Below, piece by piece: positions 48,955 to 61,900 of a stretch of 64,000 nucleotides of DNA. Both the position numbers and the translations under genes were made by a program. The stretch lies in assembly GCA_035771175.1 (NCBI GenBank), contig CM069594.1, positions 10,788,620-10,852,619 of the forward strand, read 5' to 3'. Under the pieces are notes generated by a model. It made no database searches. It saw only the letters and a list, made by a program, of their open reading frames with translations, and was not told the origin of the DNA. The stretch is from Paratinospora sagittata. Taxonomy: Eukaryota; Streptophyta; Magnoliopsida; Ranunculales; Menispermaceae. The number at the start of each line of letters is the position of its first letter. Positions within the stretch are counted from its first letter, which is position 1.

Positions 48955-51900
48955 CAGGTCAATATACACAAACCCGAGAGCTCGAGTTTTTCAGACTTTC
49001 TGATAACGGGTTATCAAGGCCTATAGCGCGTTATTGCCCATTTTACTAAAAATGGAAAGATCACGGCAATGGCTCTATAACGAGTTATCAAAGGGAATAG
49101 CGCGCTATAGACAATTTTCCAAAAAAATTAATGTTTTATTATTGAACCTTATCGGTGTGCTATCAACACTGATGGTGCGCTAGTACCGTCTGAAAATTTT
49201 TTGCAAATTGCTGGATAGCCTTATTTTTGAAAAATTAATATTTTGACACTTAAGAATCATTCCATTGACTCAAAACATTTTGATATAAGATTAAACACTT
49301 TTAAATAACTCAAAACTCATTGAAATTATGATTAAAACCTTTCGGAAAACATTTTTTCAAAATGAAATATTATATCGAAGTGATTTTGAAGACTTTGCAA
49401 TTTAAGAGTTTTAGTGCTGAGATTGATCGAGAGGTTACCCCACAAACCAAAGATCAAACTAATGCATTAGACATGAGATATGTCTTCGTTCTTTGAGCTT
49501 GATCTATGTAGACTTCGAAAGTTATTGTTTGATGTGTTCTTGATGCAAGACAGGTGATGTGTTCTTTTTTGTTGTGTTATCTTACCTAGCCCACTTCACA
49601 TACGTACAATTTAAACAGTGGATAACCTCTACAAATCTAAGCACAAAAGGGATAAAATGAAGAACTTGCTAAACAATGACGTTATCATCAAGACAGATTA
49701 CAATTTTGATTCAATTCGAAGCTTGTTTTGGAAAATGCTAGAATCATTACTTTCTTCTCTTGAAAAACTCTTTGGGAAGCTCAATCTAACTTGCAAAAAT
49801 CGTGTGTGTTGTATTTTTGAAAATCAGAGAATGAGTGTTTTATAAAATTAGAAGTTGCGGGTTAAAGAGCAAGAGAGTACAAAATGAATTGAATTCACAA
49901 CATTGTTTAATCTAATATTGTTTTGGGCGTGCGAGACAATGAGAATCATCTACGTGTTAGTAGAGAATATTTCAATTAAGATAACCTGGAAAAACTGTGT
50001 AAGGAATAGAAAAAATGAGCAAGCAAAAGTACCCACATTTTTCTTGTTAGATATATCAGATTTTTGTTTCAGACGTGGAGAGCGTGCTATTGGGTTGTGT
50101 ATCATGTTCTATATTGATAGATAGCAGGCTATAGCAGGTCGATATACACAAATCTGAGAACTCCAGTTTTCTGGACTTTCTGATAGCTTGTTACCAAGGC
50201 CTATAGCGCCCTATTGCCCATTTTACTAAAAATGGAAAGATCACGGCAACAGCTTTATAGCGAGCTATCAAAGGGGATAGCGCGGTATAGACAATTTTCT
50301 AGAAAAATAAATGTTTTATTATAGAACCCTATCAGCGTGCTATCAACAATGATCGCACGTTAGTGCCTTATTTTTTAAAAATGAATATTTTGACACTCAA
50401 GAACCATTCCATTGAGTCAAAACATTTTGATATAAGATTAAACACTTTTAAATAATTCAAAACTCATTGAAATTATGATTAAAACCTTTCGGAAAACATT
50501 TTTTAAAGATGAAATACTATATCGAAGTGATTTTAAAGACTTTGCAATTTTCAGACTTTTAGTGCTAAGATTGTTCGAGAGGTTACCCTACATACCAGAG
50601 ATCAAACTAATGTATTAGACATGAGATATGTCTTCGTTCTTCGAGGTTGATTTTTGTAGACTTCGAAAGCTATTGTTTTGATGTGTTCTTGATGCAAGAC
50701 AGGTGATGTGTTCTTTTTTGTTGTGTTATCTTACCTAGCCCACTTCATATACTTATAGTTTAAAACAATGGATAGCCTCTGCGAATCTAAGCACAAAAGG
50801 GATAAAATGAAGAACTTACTGAACAATGACGTTACCATCAAGACAGATTAAAATTTTGATTCAATTCTAAGCTTGTTTTGGCAAATGCTAGAATCAATAC
50901 TTTCTTCTTCTGAAAAACTCTTTGGAAAGCCCAATCTAACTTGCAAAAATCGTGTGTGTTGTATTTTTGAAAATCAGAGAATGAGTGTTTTATAAAATTA
51001 GAAGTTGCGGGTTAAAGCGCAAGAGAGTACATAATAATTTGAATTCAAAACATTGTTTAATCTAAAGTTGTTTTGGGCGTGCGAGAGAATGGGAATCATC
51101 TAGGTGTTATTAGAGAATATTTCAAGTAAGATAACCTGGAAAAACTATGTAAGGAATGAAAAAATAGAGCAAGCAGAAGTGCCCACATTTTTCTCGTTAG
51201 AAATATCAGATTTTTGTGTCAGACGTGGATAGCGTGCTATTGGGTCGTGTATCATGTTCTCTATGGACAGATAGCAGGCTATAGCAGGTCGATATACACA
51301 AACCCGAGAACTTGAGTTTTTCAGACTTTCGGATAGTGTGTTATCAAGGCCTATAGGCCGCTATTGCCCATTTTACTAAAAATGGAAAGATCACGGCAAC
51401 AGCTTTATAGCGAGTTATCAAAGGGGACAATGCGCTATAAACAATTTTCCAGAAAAACAAATGTTTTATTATAGAACCCTATCAGCGTTCTATCAACACT
51501 GATAGTGCGCTAGTGCCTTCTGGAATATTTGGCAAATTGCTGGATAGCCTTATTTTTGAAAAACTAATATTTTGACACTCAAGAACCATTCCATTGACTC
51601 AAAACTTGTTGATATAAAATTAAAAACTTTTCAATAATTCAAAACTCATTGAAATTATGATTAAAACCTTTCGAAAAATATTTTTTCAAAATGAAATACT
51701 ATATGAAGTGATTTTGAAGACTTTGCAATTTTCACAGTTTTAGTGCTTTGATTGATCAAGAAGTTACCCTACACACCAAAGATAAAACTAATGCATTAGA
51801 CATGAGATATGTATTCGTCCTCCGAGCTTGACCTTTGTAGACTTCAATAGCTATTGTTTGATGTGTTGTTGATGATTAGTTGTAGCTCTTAGAAAAAAAA

Positions 51901-52386
51901 TACAGGTGATGTGTTCTTGTTTCAATCGTATCGAGAACACTTTATATACTTATAGTTTAAAAGAATAGATAGCCTCTGAAAATGTCTGCACAAAAGGGAT
52001 AAAATGAAGAACTTGCAAAATAATGAGGTTATCTTCAAGACAGTTTGCAATTTTGATTCAGTTCGAAAGTTGTTTGGGCAAATGCAAAAATCGTGTGTGT
52101 TCTATCTTTGAAACTTAGAGAATGAGGGTTTTATAAAATTAGCAGTTGCAGGTTAAAGAGCAAGAGAGTACAAAATGATTTTAATTTAAAACGTTGTTTA
52201 ATCTAAAGTTGTTTTGGGCGTGCGAGACAATAGGAATCATCAAGGAGTTAGTAGAGAATATTTCAATTAAGATAAACTCGCAAAACTGGGTAAGGAATAG
52301 AAAAATAGAACAAGCAGAAGTGCCCACATTTTTCTCGTTAGAAATATCAGATTTTTGTCTAAAACGTGGATAGCTTTATAGCGAGT

Positions 52387-54191
52387 TATCAAATGCTAGA
52401 ATCATTACTTTCTTCTCTTGAAAAACTCTTTGGAAAGCTCAATCTAACTTGCAAAAATCGTGTGTGTTGTGTTTTTGAAAACCAGAGAATGAGTGTTTTA
52501 TAAAATTGGAAGTTGCGGGTTAAAGCGCAAGAGAGTACAAAATGATTTGAATTCAAAACATTGTATAATCTAAAGTTGTTTTGGGCGTGCGAGACAATGG
52601 GAGTCATCTAGGTGTTAGTAGAGAATATTTCAAGTAATATAACCTGGAAAAACTATCTAAGGAATAAAAAAATCGAGCAAGCAGAAGTGCCCACATTTTT
52701 CTCGTTAGAAATATCAGATTTTTGTCTCAGACGTGGATAACGTGCTATTGGGTTGTGTATCATGTTCTCTATTGACAAATAGCAGGCTATAGCAGGTCAA
52801 TATACACAAACCCGAGAACTTGAGTTTTTCAGACTTTCGGATAGCGTGTTATCAAGGCCTATAGGGCGCTATTGCCCATTTTACTAAAAATGGAAAGATC
52901 ACGGCAACAGCTTTATAGCGAGTTATCAAAGGGGACAACGCGTTATAAACAATTTTTCAGAAAAACAAATGTTTTATTATAGAACCCTATCAGCGTTCTA
53001 TCAACACTGATAGTGCGCTAGTGCCTTCTGGAAAATTTTGGCAAATTGCTGGATAGCCTTATTTTTGAAAAATTAATATTTTGACACTCAAGAACCATTC
53101 CATTGACTCAAAACATGTTGATATAATATTAGCAGTTGCAGGTTAAAGAGCAAGAGAGTACAAAATGATTTGAATATAAAACGTTGTTTAATCTAAAGTT
53201 GTTTTGGGCGTGCAAGACAATAGGAATCATCCAGGTTTTAGTAGAGAATATTTCGATTAAGATAACCTGGCAAAACTGTGTAAGGAATAGAAAAATCGAG
53301 CAAGCAGAAGTGCCCACATTTTTCTCGTTAGAAATATCAGATTTTAGTCTAAGACGTGTATAGCATGCTATTGGGTTGTGTATCATGTTCTCTGTTGACA
53401 GATAGCATGCTATAGCAGGTCGATATACACCAACCCGAGAGCTCGAGTTTTTTAGACTTTCCGATAGCGTGTTATCAAGGCCTATAGCGCGCTATTGCCC
53501 ATTTTACTAAAAATGGAAAAATCACGACAACAGCTCTATTGCGAGTTATGAAAGGGGATAGCTCAGTACAGACAATTTTCCAGAAAAATAAATGTTTTAT
53601 TATAGAACCCTATCAACGTGCTATCAACACTGATACTGCGCTAGTGCCTTCTGAAAAAATTTGGCAAATTGCTGGATAGCCTTAATTTTGAAAAATTATT
53701 ATTTTGACACTCAAGTACCATTCCATTGACTCAAAACATATCGATATAAGATTAAAAACTTTTCAATAATTCAAAACTCATTGCAATTATGATTAAAACC
53801 TTTCGAAAAATAGTTTTTCAAAATGAAATACTATTTCAAAGTGTTTTTGAAGACTCTGCAATTTTAAGAGTTTTCGTGTTGAGATTGATCGAGAGGTTAC
53901 CCAACATACCAAAGATCAAACTAATGCGTTAGACATGAGATACGTCTTCGTTCTTCGAGCTTGATCTTTGTAGACTTCGAAAGCTATTGTTTGATGTGTT
54001 CTTGATGCAAGACAGGTGATGTGTTCTTTTTTGTTGTGTTATCTTACCTAGACCACTTCATATACGTACAGTTTAAACTGTGGATAGCCTCTACAAATCT
54101 AAGCACGAAAGGGATAAAATAAAGAACTTGCTGAACAATGACGTTATCATCAAGACAGATTGTAATTTTGATTCAATTTGAAGCTTGTTTT
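52387..54191 (+). repeat. Higher-order repeat, 1805-bp unit, copy 1
   Basis: Begins at TATCAAATGCTAG, where a monomer is joined after TTATAGCGAGT. The unit contains a second chimeric joint near 53126 (GATATAATATTAGCAG, type II front to type I back, about 560 bp skipped) and a complete type II landmark at 53926. It is followed by a near-identical second copy. Confidence 0.88.
53359..53645 (+). repeat. Palindrome cluster of the satellite, example 2
   Basis: Cores at 53361, 53403, 53465, 53485, 53539, 53559, 53614 and 53634, with steps 42, 62, 20, 54, 20, 55 and 20, the same as in the monomer 34 kb away. A further imperfect palindrome, AACCCGAGAGCTCGAGTT, lies at 53432-53449. Two cores here (TAGCATGCTA) are perfect palindromes. 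Confidence 0.8.
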
Positions 54192-55996
54192 TATCAAATG
54201 CTAGAATCATTACTTTCTTTTCTTGAAAAACTCTTTGGAAAGCTCAATCTAACTTGCAAAAATCGTGTGTGTTGTGTTTTTGAAAATCAGAGAATGAGTG
54301 TTTTATAAAATTGGAAGTTGCGGGTTAAAGCGCAAGAGAGTACAAAATGATTTGAATTCAAAACATTGTTTAATCTAAAGTTGTTTTGGGCGTGCGAGAC
54401 AATGGGAGTCATCTAGGTGTTAGTAGAGAATATTTCAAGTAAGATAACCTGGAAAAACTATCTAAGGAATAAAAAAATCGAACAAGCAGAAGTGCCCACA
54501 TTTTTCTCGTTAGAAATATCAGATTTTTGTCTCAGACGTGGATAACGTGCTATTGGGTTGTGTATCATGTTCTCTATTGACAAATAGCAGGCTATAGCAG
54601 GTCGATATACACAAACCCGAGAACTTGAGTTTTTCAGACTTTCGGATAGCGTGTTATCAAGGCCTATAGGGCGCTATTGCCCATTTTACTAAAAATGGAA
54701 AGATCACGGCAACAGCTTTATAGCGAGTTATCAAAGGGGACAACGCGCTATAAACAATTTTCCAGAAAAACAAATATTTTATTATAGAACCCTATCAGCG
54801 TTCTATCAACACTGATAGTGCGCTAGTGCCTTCTGGAAAATTTTGGCAAATTGCTGGATAGCCTTATTTTTGAAAAATTAATATTTTGACACTCAAGAAC
54901 CATTCCATTGACTCAAAACATGTTGATATAATATTAGCAATTGCAGGTTAAAGAGCAAGAGAGTACAAAATGATTTGAATATAAAACGTTGTTTAATCTA
55001 AAGTTGTTTTGGGCGTGCAAGACAATAGGAATCATCCAGGTTTTAGTAGAGAATATTTCAATTAAGATAACCTGGCAAAACTGTGTAAGGAATAGAAAAA
55101 TCGAGCAAGCAGAAGTGCCCACATTTTTCTCGTTAGAAATATCAGATTTTAGTCTAAGACGTGTATAGCATGCTATTGGGTTGTGTATCATGTTCTCTGT
55201 TGACAGATAGCATGCTATAGCAGGTCGATATACACCAACCCGAGAGCTCGAGTTTTTTAGACTTTCCGATAGCGTGTTATCAAGGCCTATAGCGCGCTAT
55301 TGCCCATTTTACTAAAAATGGAAAAATCACGACAACAGCTCTATTGCGAGTTATGAAAGGGGATAGCTCAGTACAGACAATTTTCCAGAAAAATAAATGT
55401 TTTATTATAGAACCCTATCAACTTGCTACCAACACTGATAGTGCGCTAGTGCCTTCTGAAAAAATTTGGCACATTGCTGGATAGCCTTAATTTTGAAAAA
55501 TTATTATTTTGACACTCAAGTACCATTCCATTGACTCAAAACATATCGATATAAGATTAAAAACTTTTCAATAATTCAAAACTCATTGCAATTATGATTA
55601 AAACCTTTCGAAAAATAGTTTTTCAAAATGAAATACTATTTCAAAGTGTTTTTGAAGACTCTGCAATTTTAAGAGTTTTCGTGTTGAGATTGATCGAGAG
55701 GTTACCCAACATACCAAAGATCAAACTAATGCGTTAGACATGAGATATGTCTTCGTTCTTCGAGCTTGATCTTTGTAGACTTTGAAAGCTATTGTTTGAT
55801 GTGTTCTTGATGCAAGACAGGTGATGTGTTCTTTTTTGTTGTGTTATCTTACCTAGACCACTTCATATACGTACAGTTTAAACAGTGGATAGCCTCTACA
55901 AATCTAAGCACGAAAGGGATAAAATGAAGAACTTGCTGAACAATGACATTATCATCAAGACAGATTGTAATTTTGATTCAATTTGAAGCTTGTTTT
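54192..55996 (+). repeat. Higher-order repeat, 1805-bp unit, copy 2
   Basis: Offset exactly 1805 from copy 1. Few differences are seen (for example 55417-55440 against 53612-53635). The bases TTTTTATCAAATGC at its start replace the usual TTTTGGCAAATGC. The TATC comes from the left edge of copy 1 and recurs at 55997, marking where the duplication closed. Confidence 0.88.
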
Positions 55997-58900
55997 TATC
56001 AAATGCTAGAATCATTACTTTCTTTTCTTGAAAAACTCTTTGGAAAGCTCAATCTAACTTCCAAAAATCGTGTGTGTTGTATTTTTGAAAATCAGAGAAT
56101 GAGTGTTTTATAAAATTAGAAGTTGCGGGTTAAAGAGCAAGAGAGCACAAAATGAATTGAATTCACAACATTGTTTAATCTAATATTGTTTTGGGCGTGC
56201 GAGACAATGGGAGTCATCTAGGTGTTAGTAGAGAATATTTCAATTAAGATAACCTGGAAAAACTATGTAAGGAATAAAAAAATCGAGCAAGCAGAAGTGC
56301 CCACATTTTTCTCGTTAGAAATATCATATTTTTGTCTCAAACGTGGATAGCGTGCTATTGGGTTGTGTATCATGTTCTCTATTGACAAATTGCAGGCTAT
56401 AGCAGGTCGATATACACAAACACGAGAACTTGAGTTTTTCAGACTTTCGGATAGCGTGTTATCAAGGCCTGTAGGGCGCTATTGCCCATTTTACTTAAAA
56501 TGGAAAGATCACGGCAACAGCTTTATAGCGAGTTATCAAAGGGGACAACGCGCTATAAACAATTTTCCAGAAAAACAAATTTTTTATTATAGAACCCTAT
56601 CAGCGTTCTATCAACACTGATAGTGCGCTAGTGCCTTCTGGAAAATTTTGGCAAATTGCTGGATAGCCGTATTTTTGAAAAATTAATATTTTGACACTCA
56701 AGAACCAATCCATTGACTCAAAACTTGTTGATATAAGATTAAAAACTTTTCAATAATTCAAAACTCATTGAAATTATGATTCAAAACTCAAAGTGAAATA
56801 CTATGTGATGTGATTTTGAAGACTTTGCAATTTTCACAGTTTTAGTGCTTAGATTGATCGAGAAGTTACCCGTACACACCAAAGATAAAACTAATGCATT
56901 AGACATGAGATATGTATTCGTTCTTCGAACTTGACCTTTGTAGACTTCGATAGCTATTGTTTGATGTGTTGTTGATGATTAGTTGTAACTCTAAGAAAAA
57001 AAAATACAGGTGATGTGTTCTTGTTTGAATCATTCAGAGAACGCTTCATATACTTATAGTTTAAAACAATAGATAGCCTCTGGAAATCTCAGCACAAAAG
57101 AGATAAAATGAAGAACTTGCGAAATAATGAGGTTATCCTCAAGACAGTTGGCAATTTTGATTCAGTTTGAAGGTTGTTTGGGCAAATGCAAAAATCGTGT
57201 TTGTTCTATCTTTGAAACTTAGAGAATGAGGGTTTTATAAAATTAGCAGTTGCAGGTTAAAGAGCAAGAGAGTACAAAATGGTTTGAATATAAAACGTTG
57301 TTTAATCTAAAGTTGTTTTGGGCGTGCGAGACAATAGGAATCATCAAGGTTTTAATAGAGAATATTTCAATTAAGATAACCTGGCAAAACTGTGTAAGGA
57401 ATAGAAAAATTGAGCAAGCAGAAATGCCCACATTTTTCTCGTTAGAAATATCAGATTTTAGTCTAAGACGTGGATAGCGTGCTATTGGGTTGTGTATCAT
57501 GTTTTCTATTGACAGATAGCATGCTATAGCAGGTCGATATACACAAACCCGAGAGCTCGAGTTTTTTAGACTTTCCGATAGCGTGTTATCAAGGCCTATC
57601 ACGCTCTATTGCCCATTTTACTAAAAATGGAAAAATCACGACAACAGCTCTATAGCGAGTTTCAAACGGGATAGCTCACTATAGACAATTTTCCAGAAAA
57701 ATAAATGTTTTATTATTGAACCCTATCAACGTGCTATCAACACTGATAGTGCTCTAGTGCCTTCTGAAAATTTTTTGGCAAATTGCTGGATAGCCTTAAT
57801 TTTGAAAAATTATTATTTTGACACTCAAGAACCATTCCATTGACTCAAAACATATTGATATAAGAGTAAAAACTTTTCAATAATTCAAAACTCATTGAAA
57901 TTATGATTAAAACCTTTCGGAAAACATTTTTTCAAAATGAAATACTATATCAAAGTGTTTTTGAAAACTCTGCAATTTTAAGAGTTTTAGCGTTGAGATT
58001 GATCGAGAGGTTACCCTACACACCAAAGATCAAACTAATGCATTAGAAATGAGATATGTTTTCGAAAGCTATTGTTTGATGTGTTCTTGATGCACGACAG
58101 GTGATGTGTTCTGTTTTGTTGTGTTATCTTACCGAGAACACTTCAAACACTTATACTTTAAAACAATGGATAGCCTCTGCAAATCTAAGCACAAAAGGGA
58201 TAAAATGAAGAACTTGCTGAACAATGACGTTATCATCAAGACGGATTGCAATTTTGATTCAATTCGAAGCTTTTTTTGGAAAATGATAGAATCATTACGT
58301 TTCTTCTCTTGAAAAACTCTTTGGAAAGCTCAATCTAACTTGCAAAAATCGTGTGAGTTGTATTTTTGAAAATCAGAGAATGAGTGTTTTATAAAATTAG
58401 AAGTTGCGGGCTAAAAAGCAAGAGAGTACAAAATGAATTGAATTAACAACATTGTTTAATCTAATATTGTTTTGGGCGTGCGAGACAATGGGAATCGTCT
58501 GGGTGTTAGTAGAGAATATTTCAATTAAGATAACCTGGAAAAACTGTGTAAGGAATAGAAAAATCAAGCAAGCAATAGTGCCCACATTTTTCTCGTTAGA
58601 AATATCATATTTTTGTCCCAGACGTGGATAGCGGGCTATTGGGTTGTGTATCATGTTCTCTATTGACAGAAAGCAGGCTATAGCAGGTCGAAATACACAA
58701 ATTCGAGAACTCCAGTTTTTCAGACATTCCGATAGCTTGTTATCAAGGCCTATTGCGCGTTATTGCCCATTTTACTAAAAATGGAAAGATCACGGCAACA
58801 GCTTTATAGCGAGTTATCAAAGGGGATAACGCGGTATAAACAATTTTCCAGAAAAACAAATGTTTTATTATAGAACCCTATCAGCGTGCTGTCAACAATG

Positions 58901-61900
58901 ATAGTGCGCTAGTGCCTTCTGGAAAATTTTGGCAAATTGCTGGATAGCCTTATTTTTGAAAAATTAATATTTTGACACTCAAGAACCACTCCATTGACTC
59001 AAAACATTTTGATATAAGATTAAACACTTAAAAATAATTCAAAACTCATTGAGATTTTGATTAAAACCTTTCGGAAAACATTTTTTCAAAATGAAATACT
59101 ATATCGAAGTGATTTTAAAGACTTTGTAATTTTCAGAGTTTTAGTGCTGAGATTGATCGAGAGGTTACCCTACACACTAGAGATCAAACTAATGCATTAG
59201 ACATGAGATATGTCTTCGTTCTTCGAGGTTGATCTTTGTAGACTTCGAAAGCAATTGTTTGATGTGTTCTTGATGCACGACAGGTGATGTGTTCTGTTTT
59301 GTTGTGTTATCTTACTGAGAACACTTCAAACACTTATACTTTAAAACAATGGATAGCCTCTGCAAATCTAAGCACAAAAGGGATAAAATGAAGAACTTAC
59401 TGAACAATGACGTTACCATCAAGACAGATTGCAATTTTGATACAATTCTAAGCTTGTTTTGGCAAATGCTAGAATCAATACTTTCTTCTTCAGAAAAACT
59501 CTTTGGAAAGCTCAATCTAACTTGCAAAAATCGTGTGTGTTGTAATTTTGAAAATCAGAGAATGAGTGTTTTATAAAATTAGAAGTTGCGGGTTAAGGCG
59601 CAAGAGAGTACAAAATGATTTGAATTCAAAACATTGTTTAATCTAAAGTTGTTTTGGGCGTGCGAGAGAATGGGAATCATCTAGGTGTTAGTAGAGAATA
59701 TTTCAATTAATATAACCTGGAAAAACTATGTAAGGAAAAAAAAATCGAGCAAGAAGAAGTGCCCACAATTTTCCCGTTAGAAATATCAGAATTTTTTCTC
59801 ACACGTGGATACCGTGCTATTGGGTTGTGTATCATGTTCTCTATTGACAGATAGCAGGCTATAGCAAGTCGATATACACAAACCCGAGAACTTGAGTTTT
59901 TCAGACTTTCGGATAGCGTGTTATCAAGGCCTATAGGGCACTGTGGCCCATTTTACTAAAAATGGAAAGATCACGGCAACAACTTTATAACGAGTTATCA
60001 AAGGGGACAAAACTCTATAAACAATTTTCCAGAAAAACAAATGTTTTATTATAGAACCCTATCAGCGTTCTATGAACCCTGATAGTGCGCTAGTGCCTTC
60101 TGGAATGTTTTGGCAAATTGCTGGATAGCCTTATTTTTGAAAAATTAATATTTTGACACTCAAGAACCATTCCATTGAATCAAAACATATTGATATAAAA
60201 TGAAAAACTTTTCAATGATTCAAAACTCATTGAAATTATGATTAAAACGTTTCGGAAAACATTTTTTCAAAATGAAATACTATATCGAAGTGATTTTGAA
60301 GACTTAGCAATTTTCACAGTTTTAGTGCTTAGATTGATCGAGAAGTTACCCTACACACCAAAGATAAAACTAATGCATTAGACATGAGATATGTATTCGT
60401 TTTTCGAGCTTGATCTTTGTAGACTTCGATAGCTATTGTTTGATGTGTTGTTGATGATTAGTTGTTGCTCTTAGAAAAAAAATACAGGTGATGTGTTCTT
60501 GTTTGAATCTTACCGAGAACACTTCATATACTTAAAGTTTAAAACAATAGATAGCCTCTAAAAATCTCAGCACAAAAGGGATAAAATGTAGAACTTGCGA
60601 AATAATGAGGTTATCTTCAAGACAGTTTGCAATTTTGATTCAATTCGAAGGTTGTTTGGGCAAATGCAAAAATCGTGTGTGTTCTATCTTTGAAAATTAG
60701 AGAATGAGGGTTTTATACCATTAGCAGTTGCAGGTTAAAGAGCAAGATAGTTTAAAATGATTTGATTTCAAATCGTTATTTAATCTAAAGTTGTTTTGGC
60801 GTGCGAGACAATAGGAATCATCAAGGTGTTAGTAGAGAATATTTCAATTAAGATAACCTGGCAAAACTGTGTAAGGAATAGAAAAATTGAACAAGCTGAA
60901 GTGCCCACATTTTTCTCGTTAGAAATATCAGATTTTAGTCTAAGACGCAGATAACGTGCTATTGGGTTGTGTATCAGGTTCTCTATTGACAGATAGCATG
61001 CTGTAGCAGGTCGATATAAACAAACCCGAGAGCTCGAGTTTTTTAGACTTTCCGATAGCGTGTTATCAAGACCTATAGAGCGCTATTGCCCATTTTACTA
61101 AAAATGGAAAAATCACGACAACAGCTCTATGGCGAGTTATCACTAGGGATAGCGCGCTATAGACAATTTTCCAGAAAAACAAATGTTTTATTATAGAACT
61201 CTATCAGCGTGCTATCAACACTAATAGTGCGCTAGTGCCTTCTGGAAAATTTTGGCAAATTGCTGGATAGCCTCATTTTTGAAAATTAATATTTTGACAC
61301 TCAAGAACCATTCCATTAACTCAAAACATATTGACATAAGATTAAAAACTTTTAAATAATTTAAAACTCATTGAAAGAATGTTAAAACCTTTCGAAAAAA
61401 AATTTTCAAAATGAAATACTATATCGAAGTTATTTTGAAGACTTTGCAATTTTCACAGTTTTAGAGCTGAAATTGATCGAGAAGTTACCCTACACACCAA
61501 AGATAAAACTAATGCATTCGACATGAGATATGTATTCGTTCTTCGAGCTTGAGCTTTGTAGACTTCCGTAGCTATTGTTTGATGTGTTGTTGATGATTAG
61601 TTGTAGCTCTTGGAAGAAAAAATACAAGTGATGTGTTCTTGTTTGAATCTTACCGAAAACACTTCATATACTTACATTTTAAAACAATAGATATCCTCTG
61701 GAAATCTCAGCACATAAGGGATAAAATGAAGACCTTGCGAAATAATGAGGTTATCTTCAAGACAGTTTGCAATTTTGATTCAGTTCCAAGGTTGTTTGGG
61801 CAGATGCAAGAATCACGACTTTCTTCAATCTAACACTCTTTGGAAAGCTCAGTCTAACTTGGAAAAATCGTTTGTGTTCTATCTTTGAAAATCAGAGAAT

